DNA of 64,000 nucleotides from Orobanche coerulescens (GCA_033398695.1 CM065802.1:140850096-140914095), one strand, 5' to 3'; positions 22,070 to 34,042 are shown, counted from the first letter of the stretch. Made by a program: numbers and translations. The notes: generated from the sequence alone by a model not told the origin.

Positions 22070-23991
22070 TGTAACACCTCCAAGACGATCAGGGCATATT
22101 ACAGTACCGTGGACCCCACATTGGAGTCCACCAGGCTAACACACCAAAACGACATACGACAAAAGAAATACATCATCGACAACAGATAATTTCTCAATCC
22201 ACGACATTTAAATCCAAAGACTGAAATTTGACAATACAATTTGACATCAAATCTATTCCCAAAACGGCTACACAAAATTAATAAATTCAAGAAAAAAGTA
22301 CTCGAGTAGTTAAGCAAATGACATAATAAGAAAATCCCAAAACAAGACACCAATAGACAACCATTGAACAGAATCACGCCTGCCCATCATCCTCGTACGG
22401 CTTTCAGGCTCGTTTGCTTCCATGACCTGTACCTGAAATACAAAAGTATTTCCCCTATTTAAGGGGTTAGCGACAACTGCTAGTGCAAGTACAATCCATT
22501 TGAACTACCATTCTAATCAAATGAAATATGCGCCAAAACATTTTTAGAAAAACATTTATATTCCAGAATATTTATGGTGCACAAGCACAAAACACATTTC
22601 TCCAATAAAACAATTTAAAGTTAACCATTGGTACGAGACTCACGACCACCGTACCCCGCAGAGCCCTGTCGGACATCCCTGGGTGGTTAACCATAGTTAG
22701 TGATACGCACACTCACGACAATATGTATCCCTAGAGGCCCCGTCGGACCGTCCCTATGTGAACATACACATATCCATCCATACAACCACGAAAAGCCATA
22801 ATTCAAATACTAGAACGCGTAAACAAATGTAAAGTACTTGCCTTTGAGACATCTTCGAAGAATCGGGAATGAATAACGACTACGAACGATCCGGATGGAA
22901 AACGATAGTTCCTAAACTAAGGATTAACATAAATCAGTCCTAATGGACAACAATAATCGAATGGAATACGCCCATAACCCCGATTACAAGCTATGACAAT
23001 ATACGTTCAATCGATACGGGCGAGGGCTTACGCGAAATCTCCCGGAATCGAAATAGGATTGGGAATCACCCAATAACAACAATTGGTAAGGAATAATACA
23101 ATATACTTGAACAATTCGAGAATAATCAAGCAAAACCCGAAAACCCCTAAAATTGACAAAGTTAGGGCTCTAAGTCAATTACCTCGGATTCGGATGATGG
23201 AAGATGATTACTTAGAAGATAATATGCTCCTACGATCTCACGGTGATGAATGATGAAGAATACACGACTTTGAAGTGATGAAAATCGCCCTGGAGGTTCT
23301 GGTGTCGCCCGACGAAGAAAAACAAGATAAGGGATGAGAAATGATGTTCTGGCTTTGGCCCGCTGTTCTTAAAACAGCAGGCAGTTACGGACGTAACAAG
23401 GGCTGCATTACGGCCGTAAAAAGGCCAACATTACGGCCATAATGAATGGAGTGTTACGGCCGTAACATTCCACTGGACAGCAGTCTAAGAAGCTGCTGTC
23501 CGAACTATTCTGGACGACTCCGAAACCCGAACCTGCTATCGAACCAAAAATATGGTTACGAAGTATATTCGATGACGAACCTAAACGATACAAGAAAATA
23601 CAATTCTGACTACCGGAGAATCTGAAATACGACAAAGAAGATGAAATTTCCTAAACTTATAGGAATTTACAAAAATGGCTCAAGTGTCCGAAAATCACGA
23701 TAGGACATCAGATTGACAAACCGAAACTCACGACATGAACAACTCAACCATAGGAACTTATGTAAACAAAGAAACAAAGAAAACGAACGATTTTTACGAG
23801 AATCGAACATACATACGACAAAACATAACAGAGAATGGATTTATGTAAAAACATCTCCGAAACTCGTCCAAATGGAAAAACTCCAAGAATAAAGTAGATT
23901 CAAAATGTCGAAACGGTTACAAGCGAGTCGATAAAAATAGACATACCCCAAAAATAAAAACTTCTAAAAATGAAAAGGTACGGATATTACA
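22070..23991 (-). repeat. 5' LTR of element B
   Basis: 1922 bp from TGTAACACC to GATATTACA. It has two transcribed subrepeats with CAGAGCCCTGTCGGACATCC and GAGGCCCCGTCGGACCGTCC and a U3 palindrome cluster at 23393-23467. The left copy at 13772-15016 is truncated. Confidence 0.92.
23393..23467 (-). promoter_or_regulatory. Palindrome cluster in B LTR (GTTACGGCCGTAAC type)
   Basis: Four sites in 75 bp: GTTACGGACGTAAC, ATTACGGCCGTAAA, ATTACGGCCATAAT and GTTACGGCCGTAAC. No clear TATA box was identified downstream in minus sense. Confidence 0.75.
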
Positions 23992-26130
23992 GATATCCCA
24001 CCAGTTCCTACTTGGACCAGGGCTAATCAGGGAGAGGTTGAAACCGATGTGAAGTGGGTCAAAGATGATGTCAGAATTTATGGATTTATGATGGGCTCTA
24101 TGACTAATGAGCTGTAGAGAGCACATGAGACAATGATTCTGCTAGGCAGATACTGGATCATCTAACCGAACTCTATGGAGAGCATAGCAACCAGCTCAAT
24201 ATAAGATATCGAAGCAGCTGTTTGGAGCTCGGATGAAGGATGGAGAGAAAGTTGGGGACCATGTCCTCAAGACGATCTCTATGATCGAGAGATTGGAAGC
24301 TCTTGATTTTAGGATGCATGCTTTTCTCCAAACCGATCTCATCCTTCAATCTCTGTCTAACTCCTTCTCACAGTTTGTCATGAAGTTTAACTGCAAGGAG
24401 ATTGTTTGAGGCTTAATGAACAAACTTTCAACCGCTAAGTCTCATGTGAAGACACTAAGGGTGAAGGAGGTTGAACTTGTTATCTCTTCTGGGCCTTGGA
24501 GGTTCAATAACAAGAAGAAGAAAAATAAGAAGCAGCTGGGGCCCTCTGTGGTCGGAAAGGAAAAGGAAAGGCCCCAATGGTTCTGAAGGAAAGTAAGGCC
24601 AAGGCAACGGACAGGTGCCAAAAATATGGTGTGTAGGCCACTGGACAAAGGACTGTCCTCATCTTGATGGTGCTTCAAGTACAGAACTTTTAGTTTCACA
24701 AACAAATTATTCTGCGACTGTTTATTCTACTTCTTGGATTTTGGATTCAGGTACTAGTTCTCACACTTGCACTATGAATCAGGTTCCGAAACGAAGTAGG
24801 TGGCATGGAGCCGGGGAAGTGATGATAACAGTCGAAAGTGGACATAGTGTCGAGGCTACCGATATTGGATAACTTCTTTTGGATTTGGAATCTCGTTTTG
24901 TTTTAACTTTAGATGATGTATTGGTGTTGTCCAATGGGCATAAAAATATTGTATCCATTCTGGCTATGGATTGGAATGGTTTTCACTTTTTAGTTGGCAG
25001 TGGTAGTTGCAAAATTTATTTTGGAAATAAATTAGTTGGTTCTGCTACATTGTTGAATGGACATTATCATCTAAATCTACAAAACAAAGCAATTGCGAAT
25101 ACTATGACTAGAAAGCATGGTAGAGATGAAAATAACCAAGTATTTAAGTGGAATCTTATACTTGGTCATGTTGGTCAGACCAAGATTCATAAGTTGGAGA
25201 AATATGGACTTATGGATCCAATTGGATCTGATCCCTATCCTACTTGTGAATCTTGCCTTAAGGGCAAAATGAGTAAGTCCCCTTTCACAAGTACTTTTGA
25301 AAGAGATACAAAAAAACTTGAATTGATTCATACCGACGTGTGTGGTGCTTTAGAAGCAGCACGCGACGGATAGCAGTACTTCATCACATTCATTGAAGAT
25401 CATACTAGGTATGGTTTCATGTACTTGATGAAGCATAATCCGAAGCCTTCGAGAAATTCAAGAAATTTAAGGATCTAATCGAAAACCAAACTAGTCATCA
25501 TGTTAAGACACTCCGGTCAGACTGATGTGGTGAATACATGAGTGCCGAGTTTGACGAGTTCTTAAAAGAACATGGAATAGTATCACAATTTACACCTCCA
25601 ACAACCTCTTAATTAAATGGTGTTTCAGAAAGAAGGAACTGAATCTTATTGGACAAGGTTCGATCCATGCTTAAACTATACCGATTTACAAATTTGTCTA
25701 TGGGGACATGCACTACTTACTGTCGCGCACATTTTGACCAGATGTCCTTCCAAATCCGTTCCTACAACGCCACATGAGATGTGGAGAGGTAGGAAACCAA
25801 GTCTTAATGATATTATAATATGGGGATGCCCCGCATATGTCAAGAATATTAAGGTGGAGAAATTGGAAGCTAGGTTTGTTAAAGGACGTTTTATAGGATA
25901 CCGATCTGATTCAATGGGTTATCTGTTCTACATGCCCAAAGATCATAGGACTCTTGTTGCTTTACAAGAACACTTCCTGGAAGGCGAGTTCATTCAAGAA
26001 GGTGGAACAGGTAGAAATGTTTCTTTGGAAGAACAAAGTGAAACTCCCGAGGAGATACCTGTATAAGAAGAAAGAACCAAACCTTCTGAAACACAACCAT
26101 TACCACTGCATAGCTCGAGTAGGATATCTC
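23992..26130 (+). pseudogene. Copia C gag, protease and integrase, broken
   Basis: Resumes the gag reading directly after the TSD (PPVPTWTRANQGEVETDVKW) and continues through a damaged zinc knuckle (GHWTKDCPHL, with a frameshift inside the knuckle near 24630), the protease active site WILDSGTSSHTC, the pre-integrase zinc region (LGHVGQTKIHKL and CESCLKGKMSKSPF), and the integrase core (LIHTDVCGAL, EHGIVSQFTPP, NGVSERRN). The longest open parts are 24615-24872, 24879-25373 and 25617-26066; the last includes WGCPAYVKNIKVEKLEARFV and ends in the linker before reverse transcriptase. At least four stops or shifts interrupt it. It stops at the left edge of solo LTR D. Confidence 0.88.
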
Positions 26131-26969
26131 TGTTAGGAATATGCCCTCGAATGCCACTCCGAGGATGAGAGAATGAGAACATTATATTGTAATTATGAAC
26201 ATTTATTAAATAAGGCATTTATTATAACTATATTATTGTATATCACTGGCATCGTGATTTGGTATATAGAATAATAGTCCTTGCATTCGAGAGCAAACAT
26301 TCCACTCCTTATGGAGATAAGGAAATAGGCATTGGAAATGTTTAGGGTTCGAAGGCTTAATTAGTTTGCAAGTTGATATAACTTAACTGGACACTAAGTT
26401 TAGACAAGGCTTGTATAACGTGTACTTTGACATGTAGAGTGTCTGTATTCACTAAGGATTAGTGGGAGCACACATTATAGGTATGCTAATGGGATAGTTA
26501 ACTTGAACACGACTCAACTCGATTTGGTCACATGGATATCTCTCAGGGATTGTCAATGACTGGATCGAAAGGTTGTGATAGGTATACATGGACCTTTGAC
26601 TTCATATTTCAGTAGGAGATGTGCTTGTGATATTAAGTTAGTCACTAGAGTAGTTCGATCCAATCACCGGTTGGTGGGGTCAACCTCGAAATGCAACTTA
26701 GTGGGCAAGTAGCAGCCTCTACTGAATATCAAGATATGATTCTTTCTCCTGTTAGTTAGCAGGTAAATGTCTTATACGATTAATGGCAAATGAGATCATA
26801 AGTATTTGGCCAAAGCAGTCAGAGCTAGTTGTATTTGATACACAAGAGTTTGGTGATCTCGATTTGCATTAACAAATGCATAGAGTCAAGTTACAAATAG
26901 GGTTTGACTTTATAGTGACCCTAATACTTTACTGTTACATATGATTGAAGGGTTAATACGTAAACAGTA

Positions 26970-27917
26970 TATTGTGCAGCGATTAATACGCCTCAATGGC
27001 AATCGGCAAAAGGGTCGAGCGACCAACGTTAGTATCAAATGAATCAAGGCAGACTTGCCAAACGAAGATGCCAGGTCAAGATCAAGTACCGAGCGATCGG
27101 CATTCAGGGCGACCGTCTCTTGGCACCTAGCGATCGACCCTAGTGCCCGACCAAGGACGACCGTCTTATGCCACGTGTAAGGCCGACATCCGTCAAAGTC
27201 TATGAAGACCGAATCTTGGATGAAGACCCATGTGCAGATCCGCAAAAGGCGCCGCAGGAAAAGGCTTTTTGACTCCCTACCAGCTGTAGACGACAAGGAC
27301 ATCCTCACCTACCGACAGACCCGCCGAAAGGGTCCAAGGTGGGACCTCCCAAGACAGCGACATGAGACACGTGTTATTTTCTCATTGGTTCGCACAGCTG
27401 GCTGCCAGTGGCATCTGCGGACTTTAAGGAAACCGACCCATATGCTAAGACGATCACCCTCTTAATTTAATACAGGAAAGGCGATCGCCCGTATGGGATT
27501 AAGACATTCCATCTACCTCCACTCCTATAAATAGGAGACATCCAGCATTTGGAAAGCGGTTTCTGGGAGTTGGATCAGGAACACAGAATTCTACAAACAG
27601 AATTCTACACAGCATTTCATCTTTGTTACAAGAACTCACAGAGCATTAACTCTGGTTCTTCCGGCAATCACCAGCACTCAAGAGCTAGATAACTAGGGTC
27701 ATTACACTCATTGTAATTGTACTCTAACATTAATATTTGTACTCCAAAGCATTATTCGTATTAATAATATATCACGAGAGCATTCAAGCCCGGGACTAAC
27801 AACCCCGGCAAATCTTGTGTTATTTACATTCCTTCGTACGTGCTCTCGCATTTTGTTTGTTACTCACCCGTAGCCATATCCAGCAAACCATTACGTATAA
27901 TATTTTGGGTAACAACA
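26970..27917 (+). repeat. 5' LTR of element E
   Basis: 948 bp, starting TATTGTGC (TGTTGTGC in the other copy) and ending GGTAACAACA. GATCG-rich upstream part, TATA box TATAAATA at 27526-27533, then a leader region. Confidence 0.92.
27526..27533 (+). promoter_or_regulatory. TATA box of the E LTR
   Basis: CTCCTATAAATAGGAGA, also inside a short inverted repeat (CTCCTAT/ATAGGAG). Conserved in the right LTR at 34599-34606. Confidence 0.75.
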
Positions 27918-27938
27918 ATTGGCGCTAGAGGAAGGGCC
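27918..27938 (+). other. Primer binding site region of element E
   Basis: ATTGGCGCTAGAGGAAGGGC follows the 5' LTR directly. TTGGCGC-type primer sites are typical of Tat-lineage gypsy elements. Which tRNA it matches was not determined. Confidence 0.65.
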
Positions 27939-28042
27939 TTTACCTTTATTTACTCTCCGACCGTTTCGAAGAACACTCACTGTTCTCCGGAACATATACT
28001 TGAAGAAACACTTATTGTTCTTTAAAGAAAACCTTCAAGATA

Positions 28043-29670
28043 ATGACATCTGCCACCACCTCGAAGAGAGCCACCTTTCGGGTCGCCGAACGCCATATTC
28101 CGGCCCAAAACAAGTCCCAACCTACGGCGGAGGGCAGCCGTGGCGACGCGAGACTCTCAATCCCGCCCCCGAGGGACGGCCCCAGCCTCTCACTCGATCA
28201 ATTCCAAACCGCGGAACAGATTGAGGAGGCCATGGCCATCCTAAGGGAGCGACAAAGAGCATGCGACGCGCCCACAATTACCCCATCAGCCATCCGCCGC
28301 GCGGGCAAATGAAAGCTCAAGGGGTTATTTATCGAGCAATCGTCAGAAAGCCCCAATTCACAAGAAAAGGTACTCGCGAGGCGGGACAGTTCCGTCTTCA
28401 GCCGCCTAGGAAGTGATCCTTCATGGCGACCGGGGCATTCTGGCCCTAGCCATGAGATGTCGGAGCCCGAATCCGTCACCAGGAGTTCAGCGTACCTAAC
28501 TCCCAAAAGGCAGGTCGGCCATTTGGCTCCCCCTCGCCGAAAAACCGAGCTCGGCGGCGAAGACCTCATCGCCTACCGCCGAGCCAGGGGATCAGTACAC
28601 GATCGCCTCGGCTCCCGCTCCGAGAGCCAAACCACGAGCAGCCAGGCTACAGCGATAGCCCCAATGCAAAGATAGCTCGACGATATGAAAGCGCTCCTAG
28701 AATTGGGGCAGACGAGAAGAGAAAGGTCGCCGGACCAAGTGAGCCGCTCGCGGTCCAGATCGAGCTTGCCCCCATGCAACCAAAGATCGCTCCTCCTCAA
28801 ACACCTTTGTATGAGGGGAGATCGGACCCCGAGACTCACTTAAGCAAGTTTGGGATCTACATGACCGGATGTGGGGCGACAGACGCGACAAAATGCCGAA
28901 TGTTCCCATTGACATTGGGCAATCTTGCCCATAGGTGGTACATCTCATTACCACCGCGCTCCATCAATTCCTTTGAAAAACTGGCTAGCGGATTCACGTC
29001 GTACTTCGCCGCCAAGGTCGCTCGACCAGAAGGTCCCTACCGCATGATGAAGATCACATAGGGGAAAGACGAGTCCGATGCAGATTACATCGACCGGGAG
29101 GATGAAGTAGTCCTCACCGGCGAGCCCATAAGCGACGAGCTCGCCCAATACTAGGCCCTGGGGGGATTCGATGGTCTTTCGCCCATGTTCAGGCACCTCA
29201 CAAAGGACATCCCCCCAACCTACGCGATCTTCCGCGCCAAGGCTGCCGATTTTATGGCCAGGCAGAGGCTTCTCACCCTTCGCCTAGGCGAGGGGACGCC
29301 GTCTCCCATCCAAAAGACGGCGATCACCGAGTCTAAAAAGGCGGTCGCCAAGCCACCCGGTGATTTCAAGGCCTTCGAGGATGTGGAAGTCCACCTCCTC
29401 CACAACCTCAATCTATCTCCGGTCCGTATTTTCAACGCAATCAAGGGGCGTGAGCGGCTAAGCAAGCCAAAAGAAATAAGGGACAACGGTCATCTGGACC
29501 GCAATAAATTTTGTGCTTACCACAAGAGTCCCGGACACAACATCAAACAATGACAACTCTGGAGATTGTTCGAGGAGGGTAAGCTGGACAGTTTAGTGAC
29601 TTTGTCGGAGCCCCGGGAAGAAAGGACCAAGGGCCGCGGTCGGCGATAGAACGACGACTCTTCAATCTCC
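28043..29670 (+). pseudogene. Element E gag, broken
   Basis: Starts at ATG 28043 (MTSATTSKRATFRVAERHI). The first part to about 28672 is a low-complexity Pro/Ser/Arg leader with a TGA near 28310. After a frameshift the capsid-like domain follows: LYEGRSDPETHLSKFGIYM, FPLTLGNLAHRWYISLPPRS, FTSYFAAKVARPEGPYRMMK, then two TAG codons near 29060 and 29152 and a long open part 29185-29553. The zinc-knuckle equivalent reads FCAYHKSPGHNIKQ followed by TGA where a Cys codon (TGC/TGT) would complete it; LWRLFEEGKLDSLV continues beyond. The family is the retrotransposon gag of the Tat lineage. No protease follows. Confidence 0.85.
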
Positions 29671-30844
29671 CAAACCGGTCGCCAGAGTCGAACGCGAAAA
29701 GCCGAAGGACTCATACGAGTCGACCCCCCCGATCAACCTCGGCGGCCGGATCTATATGCTTCAATCAAGAGGCGGGAACTTCAGAGGTCTTTCCCCGATT
29801 CCCACCATGTCAAACAAAAGGCTACTGCCCAAGCAACGTCTCCCAAAAGAGGATGACTCGCTCGCCCTCTAAAGTTCGTCATCTAACATGATGGACCTAG
29901 GCAAGCGACCGCCTCCCCCAGCACAACATTTACCATCGAGGATCGCCATCTAACATGACGGTTCGAGGTAGAAAAGTGCAGCCATGGTTCTGGAGGTCGA
30001 TGGAACCGATAGCCCATCCATGCAAGGTTCCTTTGGGCAGAGATCGCTTGCCCTTCGTTTAAATATGAGGCGGGCGTAGCCGAAGGACCCTCCAAAACAG
30101 ATCTATGGACACGCCCGCCCGCCCTCAAAGGTCCATTATCTAACATGGTGGACCCGGACAATGCGACGCGTCCCTCCCCCCATCACAACGTATGCCCACA
30201 AAGGTCCATCATCTAATATGTCGGTCCCAGGCATAAAAGTGCTAACAGGCCACGGTCGCGGAGTCGATTAATCCGACGGCACCCCATGCAAGGAATCCTC
30301 CAGGCAGAGATCGTCTGCCCCATCGCTACATTGCGAGTCAAAATGTAGCCTATGGAGGACCCTCACAATTAAGTGAGTCGCGAGAAGTAGGCCATCAGAC
30401 AGAATGTCGCTTGCGCACAAGACATGGTCGCGGAGGTCGGTTCCATCGAACTCTACGAGTGTGTATGGTTCCTCTAGGCCGAGATGGTCGGCCTTTCTCG
30501 AAGAATCTGCAAAATTGAAGATCGCAAGAACTAAACCAAAGATCGCTCGCTAAACGATTTATTTTTGTTCCCTTACTTTCACTAAGTAAACAAAAACAAG
30601 GGGGAAGAGCGGAGCTTTACATACGATTATCGGCTTTCTTCAGATACACATACGGCGATCTCTCCTCAAAACACGTTTGAATAAAGTCGAATGCAAAAGA
30701 TTCAGAAAGATGATCGTACAAACAACTAATTAGAGAAGGAAATATTGATTTAATTTCATTGGAATTACAAGTATAGTCGCCCGAAGGCAAAATATAACAA
30801 AAGCTGTAAAATTACAAGCAAAAACAAAAATGAAAGCAACAAGC
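29671..30844 (+). repeat. Degenerate repeats between gag and antisense gene of E
   Basis: No coding region. Four copies of a CATCTAACATGATGGACC-like motif occur near 29876-29896, 29943-29960, 30132-30150 and 30206-30226, and three copies of a TGCAAGG...GGCAGAGATCG...TGCCC block begin near 30018, 30287 and 30467. The ACATG core with CCATC/GATGG flanks makes each motif partly palindromic. Confidence 0.6.
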
Positions 30845-33506
30845 TCAGGCTACCCCTGCCTGGTCTTCGCCACCGGCCGCTGGATCGGCCCAGCCTTCGC
30901 CAGCGGTCGCTGGATCAACGGCGCCCCCATCCTCCGGGGCATCTGGGTGAACGAGATTGTCGGGAGACGGATACCAGCTCAAGTCCACTCCGAGATGAGA
31001 GAGGTCGAGGATCGGCACAAAGAAGGTCGGCTGCAGAGGGTGCTCAAGCACGTAGGCTTTGAAGTTATCGACCAGAGGGCCGACCTCGAGCTCTCCCTTC
31101 TTGGCAGCGCGGATGGCGTCAGCATAAGCCATGTAATAGGAAAATTCGCTGACGTATTCCAGGTTGAGGAAGGGATCGGCCTCGGTCGCCTTCAGCTTTT
31201 CCCTCAGACCCGCGATCGTTTGGTCCGCGCCCTGGAGCTTGGCAACCTTAGCATCCACCTCTACCTTCGACGACTCCAGTTCGCCATTCAACCGGTCCAC
31301 AACCGCCTTCATCTCAGTAGCCTCCTTCTGCGAGGCTGCGTGCAACCTGCGGGCGTCCGTCATCTGGTCCTGCATTCGGTCGTTCGACGCCCGGGCCCTT
31401 TCGAGATCCTGGCTCGCCTGCTTGGCAGTCTCCACGGAGCTCTTCTCCATGGCCACGAGCCGATTGACAAGCTCAGCGTTTTGCTTTCTAGTGGCCTCAA
31501 GGTCCGCATGTAGACGAGCGGTGGAGGGCCGCCCCTCATAATCCTTCACGACCTGAGCATCCATCGTTGCCGTTTGAAGAGCCAAAGCGAGGGTCGCCTG
31601 CATCGCATATGCTGACCGCCGGCGTGCGATCGCATCCAGGTCGGTTGTCCAGGTATTCGGTAGGGAGGCGGCAGCCCGAGCAACGTAAGAAGGGACATCG
31701 CAGGCCTCGCGAGGGGCATTGCTCGATAAGAAGTCCAGCACCATCGGCGAGCAGTTAGGGTCGGCACGACGGACCCTGCACCAGGAACATAAGAGTTAGC
31801 ACACTTCCAACAAGGGAGTGTCACAACCCAAAAATGTAATCAAACTCACCTAGCGACCTTCTATGGGTCGCGGCCAAAGAACGGCCTCCCGCGAGGGGTC
31901 TTAGCATGAGCGATCGCCTTGGCCTCCAAGAAACTTGACGAATGCATAGACCCCTCCGCCACCGGAATCACAAAAAGGGGAGGCACGTCAATCGGCGGCG
32001 CCTTAGCGGCAACAGAGGGCGAAGGATCCTCCATCCCCCGTCTCTTGCGGTTGAGCTGGAGCTATCCCTCCTCCCGAGGCACGCCTCGTCGACGACCGAC
32101 TCCACGAGAGGTCTCGCCTCCAGAATAGGACGGATCGACGCCGCAGGGTCACAGCTCGTATTCTTCCCTTGGCGGAGACGACTCATGATCCCGAGGTTCG
32201 ACATGGAAACTTCTATCAGTGGCTCGGAGTAGCGGGGGAAGTGGATCTCTGCAAAAAAGACAATCAACCAAAGTCAGCTACAGTTCTCAACCACAGGACG
32301 ATCATCAAGCAAAGGGAGATCGAGATAAATTTGTACCTGGAACCCTTAAGTGGCGGAGGAATCGAAACAACCGAGCAGCCAACCAGTGAGCTTCGTTGTT
32401 GATCTGGCAAGCGTCGATATGACTATCTGGAAGACTACGTATTCGCTCCCAGATGATCGCAAAATCAAAAAGTAGATCGCCTGCTGCCGGAACAAGGGTA
32501 CCTGCAAAAAGAAAACCAAATTAGATCAGTTCAGGATATATCCGAACGAAGGGAGAGTCGAAACCCTTACTCGGATTCCTTTCCCAGAAGCCGGTGGGGA
32601 TAACCAACTCATCGGTGGAATTATCACTCGCGGCCTATTTCCACGCACCGCCGACCCAAAACGACTTCGTCAGGTCGCCCCGAACCTTGTTCGGTACCCC
32701 AAGAATCACCCGGCCCGAGCGACCGTGAATGTGGTAGCCGCCAACGGAACCCTTCTGAGCCATCAGCTTAAAGAGATAGTTCATCTCCAGCGCAGAAGGA
32801 AGACAGAACAGCCGATGACCGCCAAACAGAGTAAGGGTGCAGACGATCTGCAGCCAGGCGTTCGGAGTCAGTTGGAGCAGCGCCACATTCCAAGCGGTCA
32901 ACAAGTAGGACACGGCGAATGGCAGTGGAAACCGCAGTCCGGCCCTATGATCGACTCATTAACAGCGACCATACCCTCAGGAGGCTGGTCGGCAAGTTCA
33001 TTCTCGGCGGGCACATAAATGGAAACGTCAGAGGGGACATGGAACTCCGCCCTCCAACGAACCAAATCCTTCCTGGTCGCCGAGCTTTTAATCTGGCCAA
33101 GGGTCCACGAGGAGCGGCACGCGGCCCGTAACAGCGATCGCCTTTCAGGTTCATGGGGATGGGCGATCGAGTATGCACGAAAGTCGAACTTAGGGAGTGG
33201 GCCGGCCAGTCTCTCCATAAGCTCGGAAAAGTCTGTAAAGGCTTTGCCAAACGCAGTGTTTTGCTCCCAGTACGCTTTTATTGCCATCTCCTCTTCGGCC
33301 AGCGAGCGCTTCCGCTCCGCCTCCACCGACCTCGCCGCGTCAGCTTCGTTGAAAAGTTCTTCAACCTCCACGAGTTCAATCCCGGCGCGGATAGCCTCGA
33401 CGGCTGTCTCCACGTGGAACTCCACGGAGGTTTCATCCCGGGCAGTCGAAGTCGCGGCGGTGGAAGTGCTACCCGCCTCATGCACTTTTGATACTCCTCC
33501 GGACAT
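30845..33506 (-). pseudogene. Antisense spliced gene of element E (transposase_28-like), damaged
   Basis: A gene on the strand opposite to gag, between gag and the 3' LTR, as described for Tat-lineage elements. Exon 1 (32571-33506) starts MSGGVSKVHEAG, has an acidic/Glu-rich linker and a domain like plant putative gypsy-type transposon proteins (transposase_28): WRAEFHVPSDVSIYVP, PPEGMVAVNESII, then after a one-base frameshift near 32942 PFAVSYLLTAWNVALLQL and TPNAWLQIVC; a TAG is at 32635. GT-AG introns are predicted at 32502-32570, 32249-32336 and 31777-31849. The last exon (30845-31776) is fully open: PMVLDFLSSNAPREACDVPS, a long Ala/Glu/Lys/Gln coiled coil, and an acidic Gly/Ala-rich C-terminus. 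Function is unknown; the name does not prove transposase activity. Confidence 0.78.
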
Positions 33507-33660
33507 CTTCAGAAGAAAGAAAAGGAAAAGAAAAAAGGCTTTTGTAATTACCTAAAAAGTCTAGTCGAATAGCGCTCGGCAACTCAAATCTTCAGAGAAA
33601 TCGGGCGCTACTTTCTTCTCAGGCGAAATGCATAAAGGTCATAACCCTAAAGCCCTAGTC

Positions 33661-33669
33661 CCTTTTATA
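33661..33669 (-). promoter_or_regulatory. TATA box of the antisense gene
   Basis: Minus strand GCCTATAAAAGGGACTAGGG, about 155 bases upstream of the ATG at 33506. Its place and form fit an independent core promoter driving the antisense gene from inside the element. Confidence 0.6.
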
Positions 33670-34042
33670 GGCGAGAGCGGGGGGCTTCTGGGCAAATAAA
33701 CAGATTCTCGAGGGCCAAAGCGCAAGGGTCGGATAAATCCGCATTTAATGCCGCCCTCGAATCCCGCGTGCGCATCGTTTCTAGGGCACGCCAAAGGACA
33801 GGTCTGACAAAACCGTCGGACTCCCCCAACAGAAACGCGACACATGTCCCAGTGACGTTTCAAGTCGGCATTCACTTCCCGCTCATTTCAGTGATCTAGT
33901 AGGTCGTCCAGATTCAAAATCAGTCCGCTCGAGTGACGATCGTCTGTTCCATAAAGAGATGAGTCACTCGTCTAATTCAAGCGATCGCCGGAAAAACCAC
34001 CTCACCCCATGTCTTCAACATCGGAGTGAGCTGGGGGGCAAT
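33670..34042 (+). other. Element E 3' noncoding region and PPT
   Basis: No coding region. It should contain the upstream promoter region of the antisense gene. It ends with the purine-rich GAGTGAGCTGGGGGGCAA (34025-34042) next to the 3' LTR, the polypurine tract for plus-strand DNA synthesis. Confidence 0.65.

Larger units (their letters stand above)
13772..23991 (-). mobile_element. Element B: Tekay-like Ty3/gypsy retrotransposon, rearranged
   Basis: Minus-strand gypsy copy inserted in the gag of C, with a perfect GATAT duplication (13767-13771 and 23992-23996). It keeps a full 5' LTR (22070-23991), PBS, part of gag, a reverse transcriptase-RNase H open frame and an integrase start, but has two large defects. 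The 3' LTR is cut at about 15016 and joined directly to integrase, removing the end of the LTR, the PPT and the integrase C-terminus. Between reverse transcriptase (16894) and gag (about 21080) the protease region is replaced by element M with the LOG gene. The proteins are close to those of A but the LTR is a different family. Confidence 0.9.

Noticed and set aside
24442..24705. Minus-strand frame in copia C
   Set aside because: Opposite to the gag zinc-knuckle region of C, which is recognisable on the plus strand.
26910..27308. Minus-strand frames in both E LTRs (132 and 134 codons)
   Set aside because: Present in both LTRs, without motif; the LTR is GC-rich and stop-poor by composition.
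30830..31513. 227-codon plus-strand frame in element E
   Set aside because: It is the shadow of the antisense coiled-coil exon on the minus strand, which has splice sites and a family context.
33019..33555. 178-codon plus-strand frame
   Set aside because: Shadow of exon 1 of the antisense gene of E.
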